This document shows, piece by piece, positions 49,486 through 61,120 of a stretch of 64,000 bases of DNA (the stretch's first letter is position 1; each line of letters starts with the position of its first letter). Below the pieces are notes generated by a model. The model was not told where the DNA came from and made no database searches. It worked only from the letters and a program-made list of their open reading frames with translations. The translations under genes and the position numbers were made by a program. Source of the DNA: Clonostachys chloroleuca (Eukaryota > Ascomycota > Sordariomycetes > Hypocreales > Bionectriaceae); the NCBI GenBank assembly GCA_037952775.1, contig JBANAY010000003.1:9176001-9240000 (forward strand). The letters are read 5' to 3'.

Positions 49486-50540
49486 ATGGCCGCTGCAGTA
49501 CCTCCAGCCCAGCAATAGTATGCTCCTGCTACTAATAACAACCTACCTGCTCTAACTGTCGAGGATAACGCTATGGACGAAGATAGTGATAATAGTAGCG
49601 ACGATAATAATAACTATGCTGAGGAAATCTAGCTCTTGTAAGACCAAGTTAACCAGCTCAATATGTACCTTGCGGATACTCGCTAGGAATTGGCTAATAT
49701 AATAGCCCTTATGGCGCAGTAAGCCGCTATGAATACTAATATCTATACTCAGGCTATAACTGCTGTTTAAGGACAGGAGCTAGAATAACTACTTAAGCTA
49801 CTACTACCTGAAATATTTAATAGAACCTAAAATAAACTCTAAGGATTTATAACTTAACTCTAAGTATATTTTAATTACTTTCCTATTATACTTAATACTA
49901 GTAAAAGGAAGGTTATATATACCTACTTATAACTTAAAGGAGTTATATTTAACTGGTTTGAACCTATTATAAGGGAATACCTTAGCGGATAGGGAAGCTA
50001 ATAAACTATTAATATTATAATAAGTTTTAATTACTTTATAGAAGTTCTTAAGTAAACCTTTAGTATTTAAGATAAAAAGCGTAAGGTAGAATATAAGATT
50101 AATATACTTACTCAGAAAGGATTATATTTAACCTTTAGTACTTACTACCTCCAGCTGCTAGCTAAGACTGGATAGGATAAGGAATATATTATATCTTACT
50201 ATTTTAACTAACTTAAAAGAGAAGTTTAGGATAAACTCTATAAGGAAAACAGGTTAATAAGTATTTATAAGTATATAACTATAGCTATAAGAATTAATAA
50301 CTGATAGTACTAATAGCGAACTTATAAATAGTAAATAACCTATTTTGCTAATACTAGGAAACTATAATAATAGTATACTGTAGTCTCTGGGATATATATA
50401 GGACCTATAGAGCTAGGAGCTATAGAGAAATATAAATACTATAATTATAATAAGGTTAGATATATTTCACCCTAATATCTAGAACCTAAGAAAGATAAGA
50501 AGAAAGATTAGAAACCTGCTAAGAATAGTAAGAAATAATT
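49486..50540 (+). pseudogene. gag of the full-length Gypsy element
   Basis: The start ATG at 49486 is intact and reads MAAAVPPAQQ (last Gln now TAG), then YAPATNNNLPALTVEDNAMD and an acidic Asp/Ser/Asn-rich run. These first 250 bp are hardly mutated; further in, stops become dense. A capsid-like segment follows (WFEPIIREYL-type, then NYFIEVLK). At about 50428-50475 the zinc knuckle reads KYYNYNKVRYISP*Y, a CX2CX4HX4C motif in which all four ligands have become Tyr by RIP. The 3' limit is approximate and the gag-pol boundary is not resolved. The product would coat the retrotransposon's virus-like particle. Confidence 0.88.
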
Positions 50541-51799
50541 AGAAGTAATTAGGAAAACTAATACTAAAGTTTTAGGAATAATATATAAGATCAATCGGGA
50601 AGAAACCCCTATAACTATTATAATTCCTAAGTATCCTCTAAGAGATATATTTATTTTCTAAGAAGTACTAGAACCTGAGGAATATATAAAACTCAGTATA
50701 GCTAGGAAATAATAAGAAGAAATCTAATAGATCTTCTAAGAGCTTAAGGAAAAGCTTAAATAAGAGGAACTAGTCCTAGGATTTAAACTACCTACTAAAT
50801 ATAAATATATATTCTATTATACTAATAGAGTTATTCTATAAAATTCTACTAAAAAAGAATAATACTAGTAGATAAGGATAGAAATTAAAGCTGAATATAG
50901 CGAACTCTATATATACTATCAAGAGAAAATACAGGAACAATATCCAGATATATCAGAAGAACTAGTTATTTTTAGAAATAATACTATTAGTACTATATAG
51001 CTCGGTAACAGTATATATAAGATACTAACCTGTATAGAGATAATATAGATATATAACTATCCTCTGGAATTATAGATAACCTGCTATAATAATTAGTATT
51101 GAATATATTAAATAGAGAAAGCTAAAAATAATTTCTTTCTATATCCTAATAGAAGAATACCTAATAAATATACTATAGAATAGATATAATAATTTATATA
51201 CTAATAACAGGGTATAAAATAATATACTATCTTTAAGGAAGACTTAGAAGAATACCCTGAAGAATATACTTATAGTAAACTACTAGTAGAATTATATACT
51301 AAACTAAGGTATAAGATTTATAAGAAGGCTAAAATTAAATTATATTATAAGAATAAGGACCTTAAAGACTAAGTAATAGCTGAATATAATAGTTAAATTA
51401 AATAATACTATAACTGGAAGTATAGGAACTATCTGGAAGCTAAAATAATAGTACTAGAACTAGCTAAGTATAGTAATAATAATATAAACCCTGCTAAGAT
51501 ATACCTCTAATAGTATTAGTAATAGGAAGAAAAAATAAGATAATACTGTAAATAAGGTGTACTATCTCTAACAAATAGTAGAGAAAGTAGTAATATAGAG
51601 AAATAAGAAATTACCTCTACTAATAAGAAAGAATAGGATAAAGCTTACTCTAATAATAGGATACCTATAATAATTAATAAATTAAATAATTAGAAAAAGA
51701 AATATAAATAATTTATCCCTAGTTCTATAGATAAACTAAGAATCTTTATAGATATCCTGAAATAGATATCTAAGAATAAAGAAGAGTAAGAACAGCTTA

Positions 51800-54700
51800 A
51801 ATAATAAGTTAACTAGGTAAAAAATAATATAAACTATCTATAATAGGGCTATAGTATAGTAAAATAATATTAAATTAGAAGACCCTAGGAGCTATAGAGG
51901 GAGAAAATTTAATTAATATTATTATAGATATTAAGATCGAGGGATACTAGCTTATAGTATAGATAGACTGTAGAGTATTATATAATTATATCTTACCAGC
52001 AGTAATTAACTAACTCCGCTTACTATAGAGGATAAAGAAGAAGTCCTATAATATTATAACTCCGGATAGAATATTATTTAAGTATAATAATAAAATTATT
52101 AACTCTAAGACTAATTACCTTATAACTAAAATCTAAAGGAAAAAATTTAATATTATATATAACCTAGTACTATTAAATTCCTATAATATTATATTAGGAT
52201 TACTATAGCTATAAGATATAAACCTACTAATAGACTGGTTTACTGGCTGTATAGAGTAGAGGGATACTCTTATAAACCTATATTAGGATTAATAGAAATT
52301 AAAATTTTATTAGATATTAGAAGAATATAATAATTCCTTAATAACTAAAAGTACTACTATAAAAAACCAAAATAATAACTTATAATAATAAGTAGATATA
52401 GTAGTTACAGCCTTAATAGTACTATAACCTAGTATACTAAAAAACCTATCCTACTAAGAATTATAATAAATAAACTAAATCTTAGGCTAGATATAAAAAT
52501 TAGAATAACCCCTAGAAATAAACTTTATTGATTAGATATATATAATAAATTAATAAAAATATAATTATAATATTAAGTTTAATCTATAGTATAAGTAAGT
52601 AAGAAAAGAACAGCTATAAAAAGATAAGGAAGAATACCTTAAAAGGGGAAGACTAGACTATATTCCGAAGGAATACTAGAAATATAATAAACTATTTAAG
52701 GAAACCCTAGAAACCAGATTACTATAATATAGCTAATAGGATTATAAAATCTCTATTATTAATAGAGGAGAACCAGCCTTCTATAAACTTTATAACCTTA
52801 TAGAACCTCAGTTATAAATACTCTATAAATATATTAATAATATATTAGTAAAAAGCTATATATAGTTATTAACTTTATCTGCAGGATACCCTGTAATATT
52901 TATACCTAAGAAGAATAGTAAACTCTGTTTAGTTATTAACTATTACTAGCTAAATAAGATTATATATAAAGATAGGATACCCTTACTGCTGATTATAGAA
53001 CTCAGAGACTAATTACAGGGTAAACAGTAGTTTACTATACTGGATCTAAAGGGAGCTTATAACTTAATATAAATAAAAGAAGGAGATAAATAGAAAACAG
53101 TATTTAGAACGAAGTTTAGCTTATATAAGTACCTTATTATACCCTTTGAACTAATAAATATATCTGTAATATTCTAATAAATAATTAATTAAGTACTCCG
53201 GGAGTATCTTAATATCTTTATAGTTATATATCTTAATAATATTTTAATATTCTTAGATAATCTGGATATATATAAGGAATATATATATAAGGTCTTAAAG
53301 AAACTAGAAGATATAAATCTCCTAGTAGAACCTAAGAAAAGTTAGTTTTATATTAAGGAAGTTAACTTCCTAGGATATACTATTTAACCTAATAAAATAT
53401 AAATAGAAAAAAGTAAAATTACTATAATCTCTAAATAGGAAGAACTAATAAATATTAAAGAAGTATAAGCTTTCCTCGGATTTACTAATTACTACTAATA
53501 ATTTATTAAAAACTATAGAAAGATTACTATACTACTATATAATCTAATAAAGAAAGAAAAGGAATTTCGATAGAACTTAAAATATTAGTAAGTATTTACT
53601 AATATTAAACTCTGTATAACTAATAAACCTATACTACAGATATTTGACCTGAATAAGGAAGTAGAACTTGAAACTAATACTTCAGACTTTATAATTAATA
53701 TATAAATCAGCTAAAGAGATAATAAAGGAAGACTATACCCTGTAGCGTTCTACTCGAAGAAGCTATACAGTACAGAACTTAACTACCCTATCTATAATAA
53801 GGAATTTATAGCTATTATATATATATTTAAAGAGTTCGAATACTACTGCCTGGGAATATAATATAAGGTTAAGGTATATACAGACTATAAGAATATTCAG
53901 TATTTCGCTATAACTTAATAACTCAATAGATAATAAATATACTATACTGAATACTTATCTAAGTTTAACTATGAAATTATATATTGAAAAGGGTCAGAAA
54001 ACAGATAAGCTGATACTCTTAGCTATAAATCCGAATATAAATAAATAATCCTGAAAACTAATAGATAACTGTTTTAAATAAATAATAAAGAATATTTAGT
54101 ATAATAAACTTTAGGCGCTATACTAAGAGAAACAGTATATATTAAAGTCCAGATAGAAGCTATACTAGATATAAAAGTACTATAATAAGATATAAAAATA
54201 ATACTTATTAAAGAAATCTATAAGTACCTGCTCTTAGGATATTAAGGAGTTAAGAAAATATTCAACAGGATAAAATAATATTATAATTACCCTGGTCTAC
54301 GAAAGGATATATAAACTGTAGTTTCAGAATATAATACTTATATATAAATTAAATCCGCAAGATATAAACTATACAGAGAACTTAAACCAGTTTCAGTACT
54401 AGAATAACTATAGTAATTAATATCCTTTAACTATATTATTAAGCTACTATTATTAATAGAACTTATAATAGGAGTATAGTATAATAGTATCTTAGTTATT
54501 ATTAACAGACTTATAAAGTATAGATATTTTATTCTATATAAGGAAGTAAGTTCTATAGAAGACCTTATATACTAATTCCTATAATATATAGTTAGTTACT
54601 ATAGATTATCTAAAGAGATAATCTTAGATAGAGGAATAACTTTTACCTCTAAATTTTAGTAATCCCTTATAGTATAAATAGGTACTAAGTATAAGCTTTT

Positions 54701-55513
54701 AATAGCTTACTACCCCTAGAGTAATAAATAAACAGAATATTTAAACTAAATATTAGAATAATACTTATAAGTATATATTAATTATAAATAAGATAATTAG
54801 GTATAACTGTTACCTATAGCTCAGATTATATATAATAGCTCAGTATAAGAATCTACCTAGCTTATATCTATATATATAAACTATAGCTATAAACCAGAAT
54901 TCCAGAACTAATAAATACTTAATAGACTAAATATACCTACTGCTATACTTATAAAAGAAATATTATACTTATTATATATAGAAATAAAGATAGAATTAGA
55001 ATTTATCTAAGAAAGAATAAAAAAATACTATAATAAAATAAGATTAAAGGGACTAATTTTAAAGGAGGGAGATAAAGTCTACCTACTCTGTAAAAATATT
55101 ATAATAATATAACTAAGTAATAAATTAGACTATAAAAAACTTAGACTATTTAAAATTAAGAATAAAAAATCAGATACTAACTATAAACTATTATTACTGG
55201 ATATAATATATATCTACCCAGTTTTTTATATCTTATTACTTAAAAAAGTACTAGAAAATACTCCAGATTAAGATTATCTGATTAAGGTCTATAAAGAAGA
55301 ATATAAGCTAGAAAAAATACTAAAGAAAGAAGTTAGAAATAGATAAATATTCTACTTTATTAAATAGAAGGGATATACTAATAAAGATAATACCTAGGAA
55401 CCTGCTAAGTACCTGAAGAACTACCAGAAGCTTATCTAATAGTTCTACTAGTAATATCAGAAAAAAAGGAAGGATCAGAAAAGTCAGGGAGAATCAAAGT
55501 CTAATTAATAATC
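51800..55513 (+). pseudogene. pol of the full-length Gypsy element (RT, RNase H, integrase, chromodomain)
   Basis: From about 52870 the frame reads SAGYPVIFIPKKNSKLCLVI, LLLIIELRD, LDLKGAYNLIQIKEGD, YLNNILIF, VNFLGYTI and AFLGFTNYY, a Ty3/Gypsy reverse transcriptase with Asp-to-Asn loss in the YLDD box. RNase H follows ([29 protein letters not shown]). Integrase has the LLLGYQGVKK and NYPGLRKDI region, DRGITFTSKF and a GGxxPxR-less tail. A chromodomain at about 55360-55440 includes GYTNKDNTQEPAKYLKNYQ. The protease region should lie around 51950-52250 but its DSG/DTG triad is no longer readable. The frame closes ESKSN with TAA at about 55512. Confidence 0.9.
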
Positions 55514-55840
55514 CCTATGGTACTAAGGGACTGTACTATACTAATAGCCTATTGCTCCTCTAAAATTACCTCCTCCTGAGTATAAATACTATCCTATTTA
55601 TCTAAATTATATACTCTATAATAAAATAAATACTGGGATTTCTCCCGAGCTACCTGATACTGATAATAGAGGTAAGAAACCTTTGCTAAAGCCTCCTGGA
55701 GAGCTAGCTCAGATAAAGCTAATTTATTCTCCAAACACTGCTCTTCAGTAACTGAATATTTCACTATATATAAATCAGTAGGAATCAGAAATATAAGGAA
55801 TAAAATTATATATGCTGAGATACTACCTTAATACTATTAT
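55514..55840 (-). other. Antisense frame between pol and the 3' LTR
   Basis: In the non-pol tail of the Gypsy element the minus strand stays readable for about 100 codons with only two stops, both at likely Gln positions. It contains EEQCLENKLALSELALQEAL and YYQYQVAREKSQYLFYYRVY, a heptad-like, probably coiled-coil segment. Compared with the plus strand here, which has many stops, this looks like a decayed accessory ORF. The upstream end is not resolved. Confidence 0.45.
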
Positions 55841-56113
55841 AAGATCGACCTAGCTTTATATACTCCCTATAGTAAGAAGAAGCTTTAATTATATGATATA
55901 CCTTCTTACGCTTAAAATAATTTGAGCAAGGTATAGTTTTAATACCTATCTCTTCGATTAGGGATATAAGATACTTATACTACTATAATTTCTTAGATAA
56001 AGACTGTAATATAGTTAGTAATATACAGAATAATTAAGAATAAAGAAATTATATACTAAATATTAACTATAAAAACTGGTCTTAAGGATAAAACTAATAG
56101 GGAGGGAGTAATA

Positions 56114-56489
56114 TATTACGAATAAAGTATATACCTACTGTATTATATAGTATACCCCACTTTTCTTATTAATAAGAGATAGATTACTCCGGATTATTAG
56201 TAAGCCTGAATAATCCTTAGCTAAACTTACTCTGGATTACTAGTAAGCTATTATAAGCCCCTGGTATATATATATATTTATTTCACTAGATAGAAACACT
56301 CTTTCAGACAGTTATTAATAATATCGTCTACATATCTATTATTACTAGCTCCATAATACTTATATATTAACAGTGACTTGTATTATATAGCCTAAGACAA
56401 CCTGATCGCGCTATTCAGAATAATACTCTGATTGGTTCAACCCCGACCTACCCTAGACTCCGTCCAGTGTAAGTTATCTAACCGTTACA
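56114..56489 (+). repeat. 3' LTR, 376 bp
   Basis: Same length as the 5' LTR. Its first half is mutated (TATTACGAATAAAG, TATTATATAGTATACC) and its last 160 bp are the better preserved part (TGATCGCGC, AACCCCGACC, CGTCCAGTGT, ACCGTTACA). Differences from the 5' LTR are C/T or G/A. Confidence 0.95.
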
Positions 56490-56494
56490 TATAC

Positions 56495-58775
56495 TAATAT
56501 AAAAATTAGAAACTAGAAGATAACTATTTAGAATCTTAAGCTTAAAATAATATAAAACTTCTTCCTATATATCTATAAAAGATCTAAAATTATATTATAG
56601 GATACTAATAAGAAGTATATTTATTAGTTTTAGTAGCTATATATAATAGTTACTAGCTAGTATATAGACTGGAATAATACTAAGGAAGTATATAAGGTAG
56701 ATAGACTCCTTCTAATTATATAAATATAGCTAGTTACTATTCTATATACTATATAAGCTCTACTAATAGATAGCTAGTATTATTACTAAGTCTTAGCTTC
56801 TTATTTTAACTACTAAGTATCTAATATTAATAGTAAGCTGGTTCTTAATATAGATAATCTATATATTATTTTAATATTTAATATTATATATAATATAAGT
56901 ATTTTCCCCGGTAAGTAGTACTATATCTACCTAGCTAGCTATTATTAGCTACTATACTATATTAGAATATAATCTACTAAGCTTATAGATAGTAAGTAAA
57001 AGAAATCTAAAAATAGATCTATTAAAAAGCTCTTTAAGAGCTAGTTTATCTAGTCTCTCCCTTCTAATACTAATAATATTAATAAAGATAATAGCTCTTT
57101 TATAGATAAAGACTCTAAACTTAAGAATCTTCTTTCCTATAAGACTATAGGGTATAAGTATCTAAAGACCCTCTACTATAAAGATATTCAGATATTAATT
57201 ATATAGTATCTGATTACCGGATAGTATATACCTACTATAGCTATTAAGTTTATTTATTATAAAGAAGCTAATAAGAAATCTAAACTATATATTCTTCTAT
57301 TCTTTAATCTAAATAATTAAGCCTTATATATTACTAATAGCTTTATTAGAATAATTTTCTATTTTACCCCTACTAGAAAAATTCTCTTCTATACTATTTC
57401 TACTATTATTACTTTTACTCTATATAATAATATCTTTAATATAGTAAGCTTAATAGATATAAAGAGTATCTTTATATTAAAGCTATTATAGTTTAAGGAA
57501 TATACTCTACTCTAATAGAAGGCTTCTAAACTAAAGACTTCTATATTTTATTAGTACTATAGTATTATATTCTCTTATACTAATACTATATTATATTTAA
57601 AGCTTAGAGATAATATTAGCTAATAGAGTTTTAATTTAGAGTATAAGAGAAGATAGATATCTAGATTTACTTAGAGGGGTACTACTAATATAGCTAATAG
57701 TATATATTATATTTATTATCTATCTAGAATAAATAGTTAGAGCTTAGAGATAGTACTAACTAGACTTATTATTCTAGAAGATATACTAGATACTATTTAT
57801 AACTAAATAATATACTATAATCCTTAATTTATAATATTCTACTATACTTATCTTAATAAGATTACTAACTTTAATCTTTAGAATACTTTCCTTAAGGAAG
57901 AGAAGGAGATATAGCTATTCTAGCTATTTATATATATTAGCTTTATATATAACCCTTAAATAACTTTTAATATAGTATCTAAGGAAGTATAAGCAGGCTT
58001 AGTACTAGATCTAAATATCTAAAAGCTTAAATAATAATATACTATACTCAGATAGGGGAACTACTAGATTAAGAGCTATTAGGATAAGAAGAAGATCTAT
58101 AAGCTTATAAATAAAATCTACTTAAAGTATATATAGTATTAAAAGAAGATTATTAAAATATACTATAAGTATTACTTTTATTATTAGCCTACTTAGGATA
58201 TTAAGATATAAGTATAGGGGGAAAAGGAAGAGAAGTATATAGAGCTAGTTATTAATATTATTATACTAATACAAGCTTAGCTAGTAGAGATTCTCTATTA
58301 CTAGTTCTATAATCTGGATAAAGATTAGATCCTTTATTATAGAATTAAGACTATTAATTTAATAATAATACTCTATAATAAGAGAGAGATAGTTAAATAA
58401 GATTATATCTAGCTAAGGGTTAGCTCTGAACTACTTATTAAAGCTAAATTACCCGGGGTATATAGTAAAGTTATATCTAGTTCTAATCTATTCCCTCTTC
58501 TTATATAAGTAATATAGTATCCGGATTATATTAGTAATAAGTAACTATCTATTAATAAGCAGATCTTCCTATACTACTAGCTAGCTATTATAAATAATTA
58601 TTTTAATAACTATTATCTAGCTAGATAGGAGTAAGCTAAGAAACAGGGGTAAGTAATTAAGTATAAGTATCTAAAGTATAAAGATATTAACTTTTAATAT
58701 TTAGACTACTTTAGAAGTTATATATAGAACTAGTATAGTATTACTCTATAGGTATTAAATCAGGTAAAATAGAGA
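56495..58775 (+). pseudogene. FluG/DUF3435-type protein with C-terminal zinc finger, RIP-killed
   Basis: The plus strand reads as a fungal FluG/DUF3435-type protein. In order: FPGK*YYIYLASYYQLLYYI and IDSKQKKSKNRSIKKL (family LLSYTGMRPAEL region, about 56910-57030), SYKTIGYKYLKTLYYKDIQI, a FTPTRKILFY..STIITFTLY segment, RFTQRGTTNIANS, QDKKKIYKLINKIYLKYI, EKEEKYIELVINI and IKTINLIIILYNKREIVKQD. It ends with FPLLIQVIQYPDYISN and YLDYFRSYIQNQYSITLQ, a C2H2-type finger with its Cys and His turned to Tyr. Such proteins share the tyrosine-recombinase-like core of DUF3435 and are abundant in mobile fungal DNA. The full Gypsy element sits at its 5' side. Confidence 0.78.
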
Positions 58776-59199
58776 TAGCTATATAAAGCTAGATACTATT
58801 AAATAGTAAAAGCTTATTAATATTACAGTAGAACTATAGTAAGATTATTATATACTAGTAGAGAAATATAGATAGTAATTAGATTAATTCTATTCTAGAG
58901 GTATATTTAAGCTCTTTAGACTAATAAATATAGGGCTTACTATAAAATAATATACTATTACCTGCCTAACTATCTTCCTTAGGATTTTATTCCTTATCCT
59001 TATATATAGGCTAGACTCTATAATAATAAGAGTAAGTATAATAAAGGCGGTAAAAGAAGGTAAAATAGCAGTATATAGCTACAGGCAGTAACTGCTTAAA
59101 GTAGTATAGGAAATAAGCTTAGAAAATAAACTAATTATAATATTTTGATTTTTAGCTACTAAATAAAAGGATATCTAGATTATTATATATTATACTAAA
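58776..59199. other. Unassigned stretch
   Basis: The plus strand reads with few stops at 58800-59100 (YTSREIQIVIRLILFQRYI; YYYLPNYLPQDFIPYPYIQA; GGKRRQNSSIQLQAVTAQSS), possibly the remaining C-terminus of the FluG-type gene. No family assigned. Confidence 0.3.
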
Positions 59200-60758
59200 G
59201 AGATAAAGCCACAGTATATATATACTCTATACTACTAGCTAGCTAAATAAAGCTACTGGAATCTTTCCCTTCCCTCTACTTAGTAGCTAAGGCTGATTAT
59301 AATATACTATATATATAGGACCTTTAGATTTTCTTATAGGTATTTATTTATACTGGTTTCTAGATTCTTACTAACTTTAGATCTAGGATATCTGGAACCT
59401 GAGCTGAGTTATATACTTATTATTATTATATAATTATAATATAGTATAATAAAGGGTTATATAGAGATCCAGCTAACTAAATATTCGGAATTTAGCTAGC
59501 CTGTAAATATCTAGTTATCCGAGCGGTATATTATTTAAAGCCAGGGTTAGGTATATATAATATGCTATCTATAATAGGCTAGTAACCTTAGTTAAAGAAA
59601 CTGAGTATAGCTTCTTTTTATTTATAATAGAAAATAGTTTTTTATACTTCTGGAATTCCTTCCTTTACTAGAAGGGCCTATATAATAATAGATAGAGATA
59701 ATCTATATCTATATCTTCTATTTCTTTAAATATCTATTTACAGGTAATATTATATATAGAACTCTTTTCAAGATATCTTAGTATCTATTCCTTTAGACTT
59801 ACTATAGTACTATTATTTCTATACTTATTAATTAGAAAATATACCCTAGCTTCTTAATATTAACTTACCCTGGATATTCTGATTTAGTTCTAGTAAGATA
59901 TTATATAATATCTGAATATTATAATATTAGGGTCCTAATAATATCTTAAGATTACTATAAGCCTGGTAATAATATTCCCCTGCCTTAACTGGCTTACCCT
60001 GATACTATAGGAAGGCCCCTAAACTATATATTATATTAATTACTAGTCAGTATCTTATAATATCTTAGGGCTTTATAGCCTTCTTATACCCTTAAAGCGC
60101 CTATAAGTATATTTCCTCCGCCTCTTCTGTCTTATCTTAGTTAGAGTAAAGGTTACCTAGGTTATTAATTATATTAAGTATTAATATATAATCTAGTCCC
60201 TATACCTTCTTATACTCTTAAAGTACCTATAAGGTTATTTTCTCAGCTTCTTATATCTTACTTTAGTTAGTATAAAGAAGACCTAGGTTATTAATTATAT
60301 TAAGTATTAATATATAATCTAATCCTTATACCTTCTTCTTCCCTTAAAGTATCTATAAATATATTTCCTCAGCCTTTTATATCTTATCTTAATCAGAGTA
60401 AAGGTTCTCTAGATTATTAATTATATTAAGTATTAATATATAATCTAGTCCTTATATCTTCTTATACCCTTATAGTATCTATAAGGCTATTTCCTTAGCC
60501 TCTTATATCTTATCTTAAACTCTATAAAGAAGATCTAGATTATTAACTATAAAGAGTATTAATATATAATCTGATCCCTATATCTTCTTATACCCTTAAA
60601 ATACCTATAAGTATATTTCCTTAGCTTCTTATATCTTACCTTAGTTAGAGTAAAGATTTACTAGGTTATTAACTATAGAGAGTATTAATATATAATCTGA
60701 TCTCTATACTTTCTCCTTCCCTTAAAGTACCTATAAATATATTTCCTCAGCCTTTTAT
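59200..60758 (-). pseudogene. TPR-repeat protein (NLR-type C-terminus), RIP-killed and cut off
   Basis: On the minus strand 60080-60758 is a tandem array of 126-bp units (anchors at 60162, 60288, 60414, 60540, 60666). Each codes for one 42-residue TPR: GLDYILILNIINNLGNLYSN, then DKTEEAEEIYL.AL.GYKK, the kinesin-light-chain-like repeat typical of fungal NLR sensors (NB-ARC or NACHT plus TPR). At least five repeats are present. A more diverged one follows (YSLGAFLQYQGKPVKAGEYY), then a low-stop C-terminal tail to about 59200 whose end is unclear. The NB-ARC or NACHT domain should lie upstream, beyond 60758, but unrelated unmutated sequence starts there in mid-repeat. Alternative: a stand-alone TPR protein. 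Confidence 0.85.
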
Positions 60759-61120
60759 TTGCCGTACGGGTTAGAAGCAGTCAAGTTCATAGCCTACGAC
60801 CTACTCTCGGTATTCCTGCCAATGATCAATTGACTGGAAACTTAGGGTCCCTCTACCACCGAATAAGCCAAGTTGCTGTCCATTACCTAGACAGGAATAG
60901 TATGATGGCCGAGTTTACCTAGACAAGCCGCATGCGTCTAATCATTCCACTCTGATTGTTAAACTTTTCCACGGTCACATATAAAGCTTGAATTGACTAA
61001 CACTAATCTCATACTTCAGACATGAGTACTAAATGTAATTAATTGATTCTATTCTCCGCTGTGAAGAATTCCGTGCTCTACGTCTTACCATCACCACTAA
61101 GCATCATTAAGTTCTGCCTC
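60759..61120 (+). promoter_or_regulatory. Upstream region of the BTB gene; first unmutated sequence
   Basis: From 60759 the sequence has normal base composition with frequent CA, TG and CG. No gene was found here. A TATA-like CACATATAAAGC lies at about 60977-60988, roughly 135 bp before the BTB start codon, and CT/CCACC runs lie further up. The core promoter assignment is a guess from position and composition. Confidence 0.4.

Larger units (their letters stand above)
49045..56489 (+). mobile_element. Full-length Ty3/Gypsy chromovirus, 7445 bp
   Basis: The element is bounded by two 376-bp LTRs and a perfect 5-bp target duplication, TATAC (49040-49044 and 56490-56494). gag starts at 49486 and its zinc knuckle lies at about 50428-50475. 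pol order, read through stops: reverse transcriptase about 52870-53400 (YLNNIL for YLDDIL near 53230), RNase H (TDYKNIQYFA near 53890), integrase (DRGITFTS near 54630) and a C-terminal chromodomain (IKQKGYTNKDNTQEPAKYL, about 55360-55430). The pol frame closes at about 55510. A purine tract GGGAGGGAG precedes the 3' LTR. Chromodomains steer integration to heterochromatin. Every domain has RIP stops, so the copy is dead. No clear primer-binding site could be named. Confidence 0.95.
1..60758. other. RIP-degraded AT-rich block
   Basis: The whole stretch is very AT-rich and dominated by TA, CTA and TAG, while CA, TG and CG are rare. In recognisable genes the stops fall where the family has Gln (CAA/CAG to TAA/TAG) or Trp (TGG to TAG), His and Cys read as Tyr, and Met reads as Ile. 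This is the signature of C-to-T change at CpA on both strands, that is RIP. Most surviving CpA sites seen by eye are in CAG/CTG. Practically no open frame longer than 90 codons survives. Single-copy-looking accessory genes are mutated along with the transposons. No tRNA or rRNA gene was recognised. Confidence 0.95.

Noticed and set aside
1..60758. Could the AT-rich block be mitochondrial DNA or a low-GC endosymbiont?
   Set aside because: The readable proteins are Gypsy Pol, HET, DUF3435 and TPR of nuclear fungal type, and stops sit exactly at Gln and Trp codons, as RIP predicts.
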